From Thermoanaerobacteraceae bacterium (GTDB lineage: Bacteria; Bacillota; JADQBR01), in the NCBI GenBank assembly GCA_017656305.1, contig JACDOG010000004.1:62001-126000 (forward strand): DNA of 64,000 nucleotides, written 5' to 3'. Under the pieces are notes generated by a model, which ran no database searches, was not told where the DNA came from, and saw nothing but the letters and a program-made list of their open reading frames with translations. Shown piece by piece: positions 1 through 8,543 of this stretch. Each line of letters opens with the position of its first letter. Within the stretch, counting starts at the first letter, position 1. A program made the translations under genes and the position numbers.

Positions 1-380
1 TCCACCTCGGGCCAGCCAAGGAGCAGCGCGCTGACGGCAATAATGCCCCCTGAATAGGAGAAACACAAAAAGCGCGGGTGAACCAGCATTAACAAGATGG
101 CCAGCACCCATAAGTAACCAATCCCGATATCGGACAGCGAAATACCCACCAGCACCATGATGAAGCTGCCAATCAGGCCGCCGGCCATGCCGTGTCCGGT
201 GGCCAGCAAGGTATGCTGCCAGATAGGCTCTCCCTTGACACCGTACAGTTCCTCCTTCATTTTGGAAAATCGCCGGTACTGGAAGGCAATAAACAGGACC
301 ACCAACCAAAATGCAGGGTGTATCAACATGCTCCAAAAAGCACGCAGTACCATGGGAACAACCTGCACAAACTGATTCAT
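1..380 (-). CDS. MinJ-like membrane protein, N-terminal part (runs off window)
   Basis: The visible 126 codons begin MNQFVQVVPMVLRAFW and continue open to the window edge. They encode at least three hydrophobic segments (near residues 7-28, 55-75 and 80-120) separated by a short basic loop, so this is the membrane part of a polytopic protein. It lies directly downstream of the S41 protease gene in a secA-prfB-ftsE-ftsX-ctp order. In Bacillus subtilis the gene in that position encodes MinJ (YvjD), a membrane protein with a C-terminal PDZ domain that links DivIVA to MinD at the division site. The PDZ part would lie outside the window, so the identity rests on synteny plus topology only. Confidence 0.6.
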   Translation of the reverse strand, partial: MNQFVQVVPMVLRAFWSMLIHPAFWLVVLFIAFQYRRFSKMKEELYGVKGEPIWQHTLLATGHGMAGGLIGSFIMVLVGISLSDIGIGYLWVLAILLMLVHPRFLCFSYSGGIIAVSALLLGWPEV

Positions 381-418
381 GTTCCATCCCACCCGTCTTT
401 GAAAACAGTTGTTCTTCC

Positions 419-477
419 AGCCCGGCACTCAGTTATATAGAGCGAATCATTTATGCCCCTTGGCTGAGTGCCGGGCT
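419..477. repeat. Inverted repeat between ctp and the MinJ-like gene
   Basis: The 14-base arms AGCCCGGCACTCAG (419-432) and CTGAGTGCCGGGCT (464-477) are perfect complements around a 31-base loop. They lie downstream of the ctp stop and upstream of the MinJ-like start, so in RNA they would form a strong hairpin. No U-run follows the minus-strand arm, so it may be an attenuator or mRNA-stabilising stem rather than a full terminator. Confidence 0.55.
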
Positions 478-485
478 AAATAAAA

Positions 486-514
486 GGCCATGGGAACACG
501 TTTGTCCCATAGCC
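486..514 (-). terminator. Terminator-like hairpin after ctp
   Basis: On the minus strand the stem ATGGGA...TCCCAT, with a loop of about 9 bases, is followed by GGCCTTTTATTT. It lies just past the ctp stop codon and fits a moderate intrinsic terminator. Confidence 0.45.
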
Positions 515-524
515 TCCCATTGAC

Positions 525-1700
525 TTATTCCGCCAATTTTTCTTTCAGAATTTCCACAGCCTTCTGCAGCTGCGGGTCAATTTCCAGGCTGGGCGCATTC
601 AACAGCGCCTGCTGTTCCGTTTCCGGGTCCATTTCTACCTTTACGTCAGGCTCAATACCCTTTTCATTGATGTCATTTTTATTGGGAGTCAGATACTTGG
701 CCGTGGTCAGTTTTACAGCCGCACCTTCATCCAGCCTGAATACCGTTTGCACCAGGCCCTTGCCAAAGGTGGTCTCACCGACAATTGTACCCACGCCGGT
801 ATCCTTGATGGCACCTGATACAATTTCCGATGCGCTGGCACTGCCCTTGTTGACAAGCACCACCAGCGGCAAATTCAGGTATTTTTCATCTGCCTTATAA
901 GTCTCGGTCCCGTCCCGACCCTGAATGTACACAATAGGTCCAGGGGGAACAAACATTTCCGCCACATGCACCGCAGCCCGCAAAGCACCACCGGGATTGT
1001 TCCGCAGGTCCAATACCAGCGCCTTTAACCCCTGGCTTTTCAGGTCCGCTATTACTTTCTCCAGGTCATGTCCCGTGGTATCGCTGAACATGGTAATATT
1101 AATGTAGCCGATGCCGCTGGCATCCTCTACCTCTAGCATTTCCCCCGTTACCGTCGGTATGCTGATTTTTTCACGTACAATGGTATAATCCTTTTCCTCA
1201 GCACCTTCCCGGCTGACCGTCAGGACAACCTTGGTACCCGGTTCACCTTTCATCAAATCCGCAGCCTCGTCCAGGTCCAGACCCGCAGTACTTTTCCCGT
1301 CAATTTTGGTAATAATATCCCCGGCTTTAATCCCGGCCCGGTGCGCCGGCGTACCCTTAAACGGTGACAGAACCGTCAGTTTCTTTTCCTTAACGGTAAT
1401 CAAAAGGCCGACCCCGCCGTAAGAACCCTGAATATGCGCCGTCAGTTCCTTGTAAGCCTTGGGTTTCATATAAACGGAATAGGGGTCGCCCAGGGCCTCT
1501 ACCATACCCTGCATAGCGCCGTCAACCAGTTCCACAATGGGCACCGGGTCCAACGCCTGGGTCTCTATATATCCGATAACCTTTAACAAGCGCCCGAGAT
1601 GGAGAAAATCCGTGACAATCACATAACCAAAAATACCCGTGACCAGCACGGCAATAACTAAAATCGTGGATACAAAACCTGGTAAAACTCGTCTAGCCAT
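525..1700 (-). CDS. S41 family carboxyl-terminal processing protease (CtpA/CtpB)
   Basis: This is a secreted or membrane-anchored serine protease of the C-terminal processing family. An N-terminal transmembrane anchor (about residues 6-28) is followed by a PDZ domain (about 75-175, with SYGGVGLLIT and HRAGIKAGDIITKIDG) and the S41 catalytic domain. The nucleophile serine is in VNKGSASASEIV, and the basic partner lysine is in GETTFGKGLVQ. The chosen ATG (MARRVLPGF) has a G-rich ribosome site upstream; an in-frame TTG seven codons earlier is possible. In Bacillus the protease in this place (CtpB) helps activate SpoIVFB during sporulation. It follows ftsEX with a gap of about 100 bp. A second S41 enzyme lies at 46549, so substrates may be divided between them. 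Confidence 0.93.
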   Translation of the reverse strand: MARRVLPGFVSTILVIAVLVTGIFGYVIVTDFLHLGRLLKVIGYIETQALDPVPIVELVDGAMQGMVEALGDPYSVYMKPKAYKELTAHIQGSYGGVGLLITVKEKKLTVLSPFKGTPAHRAGIKAGDIITKIDGKSTAGLDLDEAADLMKGEPGTKVVLTVSREGAEEKDYTIVREKISIPTVTGEMLEVEDASGIGYINITMFSDTTGHDLEKVIADLKSQGLKALVLDLRNNPGGALRAAVHVAEMFVPPGPIVYIQGRDGTETYKADEKYLNLPLVVLVNKGSASASEIVSGAIKDTGVGTIVGETTFGKGLVQTVFRLDEGAAVKLTTAKYLTPNKNDINEKGIEPDVKVEMDPETEQQALLNAPSLEIDPQLQKAVEILKEKLAE

Positions 1701-1804
1701 AAAACACCCGCTTTCCCCCAACGAACATTTGTTATTTTTTGATTTATATGTATAATGTTACTAAAATATTAGCGGAAAAACAAGCTCACAAATTTGTACT
1801 ATTT

Positions 1805-2692
1805 TCATACTTTAAGAAACCTCCTGACAGATATGGCACTGCCAACAGCGCCAAGTACCGCACCCCCGGCCAGCAGGCACAGCAATACCTGCAGCAGGAA
1901 TTCCCTGTCCGTAATCAGGGGTATAAAGCTAATGGACGCGGCAACATAACCGACCAGATAACTGTAGCTGTAATAAAGTGCTGCCGTAGCCAGCAGTGAA
2001 CCCAGAGTCCCCAGGAACAACCCTTCCAGAAAAAACGGCCAGCGGATAAACCAGTTGGTGGCCCCGACATATTTCATAATGGTAATTTCCTCCCTGCGGG
2101 CAAACACGGTTAACCTGATGGTAATGGCTATCAGGAAGACAGCAGCCAATGATAACAGCACTACAACTGCGGTCCCCAGCCAGCGAACCCAGTCCAGGAT
2201 GGAAAACAGCTTTTCCACCAGCCCTTTACCGTACCTCACTTTGTCAACATAATTAAACCTGCTCAGAACCTCCGCTACTTCACCCACCATGCGCGGGTTT
2301 TCCACCTTGACAATGAAACTGTCGGGCAGCGGGTTGACGCCGCCCAGCGCCTGCAGCAAGTCATGTTCCTCTCCAAACTGCCTGCTTAACCGGTCCAACG
2401 CCTCTTCCTTGGGTATATGAGTTACTTCCAGAACGCCGTCCAGCGCGACTATATCCTCGTAAGTACTATTGATCTCTTCCGGCGTGGCGTCAGCATCAAG
2501 CAGCACGGCTATCTCCACGTTGGATTCAATGGTATCCGCCACCAGGTTGGCATTAAGAGCCAGCAGCAAAAAAGTGCCCAGGACAAACATGGATATGGCC
2601 ACCGTGCCTGTGGAAGCCAGACTCATCATTCCGTTACGCTTTATGGATACTAGTGCCTGTCCGATTAAAAACTTCACGGTAGTCAGTTTCAC
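1805..2692 (-). CDS. ftsX: Cell division protein FtsX
   Basis: This is the permease-like partner of FtsE, 295 residues, the normal size. It has an N-terminal transmembrane segment (about 22-45), an extracytoplasmic domain of about 110 residues (PEEINSTYEDIV to LSRFNYVDKVRYG) and three further transmembrane segments in the C-terminal half. The FtsEX complex couples cytoplasmic ATP hydrolysis to control of peptidoglycan hydrolases; in Bacillus it activates CwlO and affects sporulation onset. The start codon overlaps the ftsE stop (ATGA), so the pair is translationally coupled. No M23 hydrolase gene lies between ftsX and ctp. Confidence 0.95.
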   Translation of the reverse strand: MKLTTVKFLIGQALVSIKRNGMMSLASTGTVAISMFVLGTFLLLALNANLVADTIESNVEIAVLLDADATPEEINSTYEDIVALDGVLEVTHIPKEEALDRLSRQFGEEHDLLQALGGVNPLPDSFIVKVENPRMVGEVAEVLSRFNYVDKVRYGKGLVEKLFSILDWVRWLGTAVVVLLSLAAVFLIAITIRLTVFARREEITIMKYVGATNWFIRWPFFLEGLFLGTLGSLLATAALYYSYSYLVGYVAASISFIPLITDREFLLQVLLCLLAGGAVLGAVGSAISVRRFLKV

Positions 2693-3369
2693 AGCCCGTA
2701 TCCCCCCTCCTGGTCGTCCCTAACCAAGCGACCCCGGTCCAGGGCAATTACCCGGCGCTTCATGGCATCCACAATTTTCTGATCGTGAGTTGCCACTATT
2801 AAGGTAGTTCCCCGTTTATTTATTTCGTACAGCAGGTGCATGATTTCCCAGGAAGTTTCCGGATCCAGGTTGCCGGTAGGTTCATCTGCCACCAGGATTT
2901 TGGGGTTATTCACTATGGCCCTAGCAATAGCCGTACGCTGCTGTTCACCACCGGACAGCTGGTACGGGTAATTGCCGGCCTTGGAGGTCAAACCCACCAG
3001 ATGCAGCACCTCCGGCACCCGCTGGTCGATTTCCCTCTGGGAATACTGCAGGACCCGCATGGCAAATGCCACATTCTCAAACACCGTGCGGTCGGGTAAT
3101 AAACGAAAGTCCTGAAAAACCACCCCGATATTACGCCGCAACACCGCTACTTTGGACGGCCGCAAGCGGGCAATACTTTTCCCCGCAATTATCACCTGCC
3201 CGCTGGTAGGCAGCTCTTCACGAAAAATCAGGCGAATAAAGGTTGATTTCCCCGCCCCGCTGGGGCCAACCAGAAATACAAATTCCCCTTTGTTTATATT
3301 AACAGTAACGTTTTTCAGCGCTACCACTCCGTTGGGATATTCCTTGGTAACGTTGTACAAATGTATCAA
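2689..3369 (-). CDS. ftsE: Cell division ATP-binding protein FtsE
   Basis: This is an ABC-type ATPase that pairs with FtsX at the membrane. Walker A is GPSGAGKST, the signature motif is LSGGEQQRTAIARA and Walker B is ILVADEPTGNLD, all in normal order and spacing. The start chosen is TTG (MIHLYNVTKEYPNG) at 3369, because AGAGAGGAG lies eight bases upstream; longer in-frame starts run back through the ribosome site itself. The protein is then 226 residues, typical for the family. The gene is the first of the ftsE-ftsX unit, preceded by a terminator at 3421-3450 that separates it from the transketolase genes. Confidence 0.95.
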   Translation of the reverse strand: MIHLYNVTKEYPNGVVALKNVTVNINKGEFVFLVGPSGAGKSTFIRLIFREELPTSGQVIIAGKSIARLRPSKVAVLRRNIGVVFQDFRLLPDRTVFENVAFAMRVLQYSQREIDQRVPEVLHLVGLTSKAGNYPYQLSGGEQQRTAIARAIVNNPKILVADEPTGNLDPETSWEIMHLLYEINKRGTTLIVATHDQKIVDAMKRRVIALDRGRLVRDDQEGGYGL

Positions 3370-3420
3370 TGTCAACACTCCTCTCTTAAAAGGAGGTAAA
3401 ATCAATCACATGTAAGAACA

Positions 3421-3450
3421 AAAAAAGAAACAACTCTTTAGAGTTGTTTC
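3421..3450 (-). terminator. Intrinsic terminator of the transketolase operon
   Basis: The perfect 10-bp stem GAAACAACTC/GAGTTGTTTC has a 4-base loop, and TTTTTT follows on the minus strand. It lies between the transketolase genes and ftsE. Confidence 0.85.
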
Positions 3451-3541
3451 GACAATACATAGCAAATTCCTTTAACCAGATGTTACATATTGTAGTATCA
3501 AAGAGCCAGAAGCCAGGAGCTGAAGTCAGAATTAATGTGAA

Positions 3542-3573
3542 GGCTGATGGTACCATGAGTGGTACCATCAGCC
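3542..3573. repeat. Perfect hairpin just after the transketolase C-terminal gene
   Basis: GGCTGATGGTACC and GGTACCATCAGCC pair around a 6-base loop. It starts 16 bp past the transketolase stop and has no U-run, so it could protect the 3' end of the mRNA ahead of the true terminator. Confidence 0.5.
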
Positions 3574-3588
3574 AATTATGAATTCTAT

Positions 3589-4527
3589 CTATTTACGGGC
3601 AATAACCTCCTGAGCTGCGGCCACAATGTTCTCGGCGGTTAAACCGAAGTGTTTCATCAGTTCGTCGGGAGAGCCGGACTCACCGAATTTGTCAGTAATA
3701 CCCACACGCTTCATGGGAACCGGCCGGTGTTCCACCAGCAGTTCGGCCACGGCACTGCCCAGACCGCCGATAATGTTATGTTCTTCCGCAGTTATCACCG
3801 CGCCAGTTTCTGCTGCCGCCTTGAGGATGGTTTCTTCATCCAACGGCTTGATGCTGGCTGCATTGATTACCGTGGCAGAGACACCGTTTTCCTCCAGCTT
3901 CTCCGCAGCTGCCAGCGCCTGGGCCACCATTATACCGCAGGCCACAATGGCGACATCTCTCCCCTCTCTCAGCACATGGGCCCTGCCTATCCGGAAGCGG
4001 TAATCGTTATCATAAATAACAGGCACCTTGGGCCTTCCCAGCCGGAGATAGCAGGGACCCTCCATCTCGGCAATGGCAGTTACTGCCTGAGCAGCCTCCA
4101 CGGCATCCGCGGGTACAATCACAGTCATGTTGGGCAGGGCACGCATGACGGCAATGTCTTCAATAGACTGGTGCGACCCGCCGTCTTCTCCTACAGTGAT
4201 TCCGGCGTGGGTAGCAGCAATCTTAACATTCAGCCTGGGGTAGCAAATAGAATTTCTCACCTGTTCAAATGCCCGTCCCGTAGCAAAAACTGCAAAGGAA
4301 CTGACAAAAGGTATTTTCCCGCCCAGAGCAAGACCAGCAGCCGTACCCATCATATTTTGCTCGGCAATACCCATGTCAAAAAAGCGCTCGGGGAATTCCC
4401 TGGCAAAAAGAGCTGTCTTTGTTGACTTTGACAGGTCCGCATCCAACACCACGACATCCTTATTCTTCCTGCCCAGTTCCACCAAAGCCTTTCCGTATGC
4501 TTCCCTGGTCGCAATTTTTTCACTCAT
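3589..4527 (-). CDS. Transketolase, C-terminal subunit
   Basis: This is one half of a split transketolase (312 residues), which moves two-carbon units between sugar phosphates in the non-oxidative pentose phosphate pathway. It carries the pyrimidine-binding domain (about 5-180, with the conserved glutamate in DMGIAEQNMMG) and the C-terminal transketolase domain (about 190-305, AVITAEEHNIIGGLGSA). The upstream gene supplies the thiamine-pyrophosphate-binding half; only 3 bp separate them, which fits a 1:1 complex. Split transketolases are common in anaerobic Firmicutes and archaea, so this is a normal arrangement. The same architecture occurs in DXP synthase, but that enzyme is a single chain. 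Confidence 0.93.
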   Translation of the reverse strand: MSEKIATREAYGKALVELGRKNKDVVVLDADLSKSTKTALFAREFPERFFDMGIAEQNMMGTAAGLALGGKIPFVSSFAVFATGRAFEQVRNSICYPRLNVKIAATHAGITVGEDGGSHQSIEDIAVMRALPNMTVIVPADAVEAAQAVTAIAEMEGPCYLRLGRPKVPVIYDNDYRFRIGRAHVLREGRDVAIVACGIMVAQALAAAEKLEENGVSATVINAASIKPLDEETILKAAAETGAVITAEEHNIIGGLGSAVAELLVEHRPVPMKRVGITDKFGESGSPDELMKHFGLTAENIVAAAQEVIARK

Positions 4528-4530
4528 GTT

Positions 4531-5352
4531 TTAAGCCTCCTCAATCAACTCTGCCAATGCTTTTTCCGCTTCTTCGGAGTTCGGGGCAGAACCGTGCCAG
4601 CCCACTTCATTTTCCATGAAGGATACACCCTTGCCCTTGACAGTCCTAGCAATAATAATGGTCGGTTTACTCGATACTCCCCGGGCTTCTTCCAGCGCAT
4701 TGATAATCTGCCCGTAGTCATGACCGTCAATTTCAATAACATGCCAGCCAAAAGCCCGCCACTTATCCGCCACCGGCTCCACTGACATCACTTCGTCCAC
4801 CGGACCGTCAATCTGCAGGCCGTTGTAATCCAAAAAGGCTACCAGGTTGTCCAGTCTATAATGTGCCGCTGCCATGGCGGCCTCCCATACCTGGCCTTCC
4901 TGAATCTCGCCATCACCCAGCAACACGTAAACCCGTGAGTCCAGCTTGTCCAGCTTAGCGGCCAGTGCCATACCATTGGCAGCTGAAAGTCCCTGGCCCA
5001 ACGAACCCGTAGACATTTCCACTCCCGGCAGGTGTTTGGCATCGGGGTGCCCCTGCAGCCGGCTGCCCAGTTTACGCAGGCTTTTCAGTTCTTCTACCAG
5101 AAAGAAGCCCCTCTCCGCCAGGGCAGCATAAAGCAGCGGCGCAGCATGTCCTTTGGACAGCACAAAGCGGTCTCTTTCCGGCCAATCGGGCCTGTCCGGG
5201 TCCAAACGCATTTCTTCAAAATACAGCACGGACACAATGTCAGCCGCCGAGAGCGACCCTCCCGGATGCCCCGAACCAGCCGCTGCAGTCATTTCCACAA
5301 TGTGTCTCCTCAGTGTTTGCGCTTTATCCCGCAAATGCTGGTAATCACTCAT
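4531..5352 (-). CDS. Transketolase, N-terminal (TPP-binding) subunit
   Basis: The 273-residue protein is the thiamine-pyrophosphate-binding half of the split transketolase. Visible motifs are SGHPGGSLS near residue 29, the [20 protein letters not shown] metal/TPP segment with its later NGLQIDG, and [11 protein letters not shown]. It acts in the cytoplasm with the product of the next gene, which begins 3 bp after its stop. It follows the YitT-family gene by 18 bp, so the three genes may be cotranscribed. Confidence 0.94.
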   Translation of the reverse strand: MSDYQHLRDKAQTLRRHIVEMTAAAGSGHPGGSLSAADIVSVLYFEEMRLDPDRPDWPERDRFVLSKGHAAPLLYAALAERGFFLVEELKSLRKLGSRLQGHPDAKHLPGVEMSTGSLGQGLSAANGMALAAKLDKLDSRVYVLLGDGEIQEGQVWEAAMAAAHYRLDNLVAFLDYNGLQIDGPVDEVMSVEPVADKWRAFGWHVIEIDGHDYGQIINALEEARGVSSKPTIIIARTVKGKGVSFMENEVGWHGSAPNSEEAEKALAELIEEA

Positions 5353-5370
5353 AAGAAAGCCTCCATTTCC

Positions 5371-6225
5371 TTAACTGATTTGTTTTGATATGTCTTTAAA
5401 CCCTTCTCCCAAAGCCTCGTGAACATTGGTCACTATCACAAAAGCGCCCGGATCTATCTCATGTACCAGGTTTTTGATGCGGGTAATCTCCGACCTGCTG
5501 ACAACAACCAGAATTATGTCTTTATCCTTACCTGTATAGACCCCCTTTCCGTGCAGGGCTGTGGCCCCCCTGTCCAATCTATTGATAATTGCCTGCCCTA
5601 TCCTGTCCGCTTCCTCGGAAATGATAAGGGCTGCTTTTGCATAGCCCACTCCCTCCTGTACCAGGTCTATCATCTTGGTGGTAGCAAATAAAGCCAGCAG
5701 AGCATACAGGGCCAGCTCCACTTCAAAGGTAACAGCTGCCACCAGTATTACCAGGGCGTCAACAAACAGCAAACCCTGGCCCACACTGACCTTCAAGAAC
5801 TTATGTAGTAACTGGGCCGCTAGGTCCGTACCTCCGGTTGTACCGCCAAACCGGAAAACCACACCCAGGCCCACGCCGGCCAGCAAACCCCCATAAATGG
5901 CCGCCAGGAGTGGGTCGTTAGTCAGAGGCCTCAGCAGCGGCGTCAAGACATCGGTAAACACCGACAGCAGCACAGTACCGACAGCGGTTTTGATGCCGAA
6001 CTTAAGGCCGAGCTCACGCACGCTGGCCAAAAACAGGGGAATGTTAATCACCAGCATGGTAAAACCCACTGGCAGCCCGGTGAGATAAAAAATCACCGTT
6101 GCCAAGCCGCTGACACCGCCGGCAGCAATTTTATTAGGAACTAAAAACAATACCAGTCCCAGCGCTGTTATCAAACTACCTGCCGCAATTCCCAAAAAGT
6201 CCAAAATGGTTCGCCATCTCTTCAT
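5371..6225 (-). CDS. YitT family membrane protein (DUF161 + DUF2179)
   Basis: The 284-residue protein has about five transmembrane segments in residues 12-185, then a cytoplasmic C-terminal DUF2179 domain (RGATALHGKGVYTGKDKDII, residues about 220-275). This is the standard layout of the YitT/YpjC/YqfU family, found throughout Firmicutes. The biochemical role is not established; proposals include transport. It sits 18 bp upstream of the transketolase pair and downstream of the ferredoxin terminator, so it may head that operon. Confidence 0.88.
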   Translation of the reverse strand: MKRWRTILDFLGIAAGSLITALGLVLFLVPNKIAAGGVSGLATVIFYLTGLPVGFTMLVINIPLFLASVRELGLKFGIKTAVGTVLLSVFTDVLTPLLRPLTNDPLLAAIYGGLLAGVGLGVVFRFGGTTGGTDLAAQLLHKFLKVSVGQGLLFVDALVILVAAVTFEVELALYALLALFATTKMIDLVQEGVGYAKAALIISEEADRIGQAIINRLDRGATALHGKGVYTGKDKDIILVVVSRSEITRIKNLVHEIDPGAFVIVTNVHEALGEGFKDISKQIS

Positions 6226-6314
6226 ATCACGACATCTCCGAGTTACAAACTTTTTTTCCTTCGCGAAATTTATTTGAAATTCCTGCTTCCAAGGTAGTAA
6301 TTAACATCTATTAG

Positions 6315-6338
6315 CAAAAAAAGCCGGTCCCCCCGGCT
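6315..6338 (-). terminator. Terminator after ferredoxin
   Basis: The stem AGCCGG/CCGGCT has a 5-base loop and is followed by seven T on the minus strand. It overlaps the stop codon of the ferredoxin gene. Confidence 0.8.
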
Positions 6339-6567
6339 ACTCATATACTATGGCTTCTGTGGGACAGGCATCCACGCACTGGCCGCACTGGTCACAGTTA
6401 TAGTTAATACTGTAGTGCCTGATTTCACTTAAGCCTTCATCGGCGTGATGCCCCTCGCAGGAAGCACTGATACTCTTACCCGTATAGCCATCATCTATGG
6501 CATCCATGGGACAAATGACACTACAAACTCCACAAGCAATACAGTCCGAGGTAATTTTATAAACCAC
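6337..6567 (-). CDS. 4Fe-4S ferredoxin
   Basis: This 76-residue electron carrier has two CxxCxxCxxxCP motifs, CIACGVCSVICP (residues 9-20) and CDQCGQCVDACP near the C-terminus, each expected to bind a [4Fe-4S] cluster. The segment between them is longer than in the classical clostridial ferredoxin and holds an extra cysteine and two histidines (CEGHH). It starts with GTG behind a strong GGGGGG ribosome site. The gene stands alone between two non-coding stretches, so a redox partner cannot be named from context. Confidence 0.9.
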   Translation of the reverse strand: MVYKITSDCIACGVCSVICPMDAIDDGYTGKSISASCEGHHADEGLSEIRHYSINYNCDQCGQCVDACPTEAIVYE

Positions 6568-6630
6568 AGTAATCCCCCCTTGCAGAGCTTCTGTAATTTA
6601 TTTATCCCTCTACAAGGCGGTTACTATGCA

Positions 6631-6746
6631 GCCCGTCACTCAACTTGAAGTTATTTAATTTGAAAATTACTTGAAACATAAGAGTTAAACCCGGCTGAAT
6701 GTAGGTTGTTAATCACCGAACAGTACTTTTAAGTTGAGTGCCCGGC
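6631..6746. repeat. Imperfect long-range inverted repeat around the end of the DUF2993 gene
   Basis: GCCCGTCACTCAACTT (6631-6646) and AAGTTGAGTGCCCGGC (6731-6746) match as an inverted repeat at 14 of 16 positions, about 85 bases apart. One arm overlaps the last codons of the upstream gene. There is no U-run; the function is unknown and the pairing may be fortuitous. Confidence 0.3.
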
Positions 6747-7430
6747 AGCAGTTAAAATAATTTCCCCGGGATACTGTCTCAACCTGGTAAATACCATGTC
6801 CACAGGCATATTGCCAAGGGGCACTTCAAACATGATACGGTTCAGGATACGCCGCTGCACGGTAGAAGCAAATTCCTTCCCGTCCAACGTTACATTTTGG
6901 GGCCTAAACACCAGCCTCCCGTTATTTAATGTCAGCCTGCCATTGATCGTCACGGGTATTTCCTGCCCAACCAGAATTACAGCACCTTCCAGTTTAACGT
7001 TATCCTCCTGCACGGTCAAATACGGTCGTTTTAACAGCGGCAGTCGCCCGCTGGTTTGCAAGTAATGATTAATAGCCTGTTCGGTAATCGTGACAGTTAT
7101 TTTTTTCCTACCCGCAGTCAGAACTACTTTTCTTTTGGTTAGCAGGTGCCATACGTTTATCCGGACATTTTCCAGCCCCGCCTGAAAGTTTTCCGCAGTA
7201 ACGGAGCCGAGAGGCATCTTCTCCGCCCGCACTTCCAGGCGGTCAACTCTACCCGCAAGCACCTTGACCGCCGGAAAACCCGTAACTGCAACATGTATCT
7301 TTCGCGCTTCCGGATATGACTGCTGCAGCGCAGTTTCCAGGCCCCATGCCAACGCTCCCGGGAGCCACCACTGTGTTAGGAGGAAGAATAACAACAGTAT
7401 TAACAAAAAGCCCACTGGCCGCCTCATCAC
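6729..7430 (-). CDS. LmeA/DUF2993 family lipid-binding protein
   Basis: The 233-residue protein has an N-terminal membrane anchor (about residues 7-30), then a beta-rich extracytoplasmic region with the family pattern of long amphipathic strands ([25 protein letters not shown]-like, [11 protein letters not shown]). DUF2993 includes the mycobacterial mannosyltransferase-assisting protein LmeA, which binds phospholipids; the fold resembles tubular lipid-binding proteins. Its ATG overlaps the prfB stop (ATGA), so it is translationally coupled to release factor 2, an arrangement that probably reflects operon economy. The specific role here is unknown. Confidence 0.75.
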   Translation of the reverse strand: MMRRPVGFLLILLLFFLLTQWWLPGALAWGLETALQQSYPEARKIHVAVTGFPAVKVLAGRVDRLEVRAEKMPLGSVTAENFQAGLENVRINVWHLLTKRKVVLTAGRKKITVTITEQAINHYLQTSGRLPLLKRPYLTVQEDNVKLEGAVILVGQEIPVTINGRLTLNNGRLVFRPQNVTLDGKEFASTVQRRILNRIMFEVPLGNMPVDMVFTRLRQYPGEIILTAAGHST

Positions 7431-8531
7431 TGTTCCTCCAACTTACCGGCCTGCTGCAAATACGCGTAGATGAAGGGTTCTATCTTTCCGTCCATGACCG
7501 CATCCACGTTACCCACTTCCACATTGGTCCGGTGGTCTTTGACTAGCGAGTACGGGTGGAAAATATACGAGCGGATCTGGCTACCCCAGGCAATTTCCTT
7601 CTGCTCGCCCCGCAGGGCGGCCATTTCCTCTTCCTGCTCCCGCAACCGCTTTTCAAAAAGTTTTGCCTTTAAGATTTTCATGGCCGTTAGGCGATTACTG
7701 TGCTGGGAGCGTTCCTTCTGGCACTGGACAACAATGCCTGTGGGCAGGTGCGTAATGCGCACTGCCGAGTCCGTCTTGTTGACATGCTGCCCGCCGGCAC
7801 CTCCGGCCCGGTAGGTATCAATTTTTAAATCGGACTCATCTATCTCTATCTCAACATTCTGGTCAATTTCCGGGACCACATCCACCGAGGCAAAGGACGT
7901 GTGGCGCCGGCCAGAAGTATCAAAGGGGGAAATACGCACTAACCGGTGTACCCCTCTTTCAGCTTTTAGATAGCCGTATGCATTTGTTCCCTTGACAAGA
8001 AAAGTTACACTTTTTATGCCGGCCTCATCATCCATCAGCAAGTCCAGCACCTCCACCTGGTAGCCGTTTCGTTCCGCCCAGCGCTGGTACATTCTAAACA
8101 GCATTTCCGCCCAGTCCTGGGATTCCGTACCTCCGGCACCAGGATGCAGGGAAACAATGGCATTATTTTGGTCGTAGGGACCGGACAGGAGCACGGCATT
8201 TTCCACCTGTTCCAGCTCTCTTTTCAGCGCCTGCAGCGCCGCTACTACTTCACTTTCCAGCGACTCATCCTCCTGAGCCAGCTCTACCAGTACTTCCACT
8301 TCTTCCGCCTGTTCCACCAGTTTATCATACTGCTCCAGCTGGTCCTTCAAGGCAGCCACTTTTTGGCTTATCCGCTGTGCCCTTTCACTGTCATCCCAAA
8401 AGCTGGCCTGACCCATCTCCGCTTCAAAATCCGCCAGTTGTTTCCGTTTGCCAGCGATGTCAAAGAGAAACCCTCAATTCCTGTATTTTACGGTTTACAG
8501 TCTGCAGTTCTCCTTTAAAATCCGTCAGCAT
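7427..8531 (-). CDS. prfB: Peptide chain release factor 2, with programmed +1 frameshift
   Basis: RF2 reads UGA and UAA stops. The true start is the ATG at 8531 ([15 protein letters not shown]) behind AAGGAGGG. After 23 codons the frame meets TGA at 8462-8460 in the context AGGGTTTCTCTTTGAC, the classical RF2 shift site: CTT at the P site, TGA, then C, with an upstream Shine-Dalgarno-like AGGG. A +1 slip gives [18 protein letters not shown] and the rest of the protein, 367 residues in all. The GGQ catalytic motif ([10 protein letters not shown]) and the SPF stop-recognition tripeptide (ISPFDTSG) are intact. It sits 12 bp downstream of secA. A caller without frameshift handling would truncate the first 38 residues. 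Confidence 0.97.
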
Positions 8532-8543
8532 ACCAATCCCTCC

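Noticed and set aside
1719-1732. CGAACATTTGTTAT resembling a LexA (Cheo) box upstream of ctp
   Set aside because: The second half-site deviates from GTTC at key positions, and the gene is not a known SOS target.
3542-3573. GGTACC-containing hairpin considered as a T-box antiterminator
   Set aside because: It lies downstream of the transketolase gene, lacks the T-box GGTGG core and has no associated specifier stem or aminoacyl gene.
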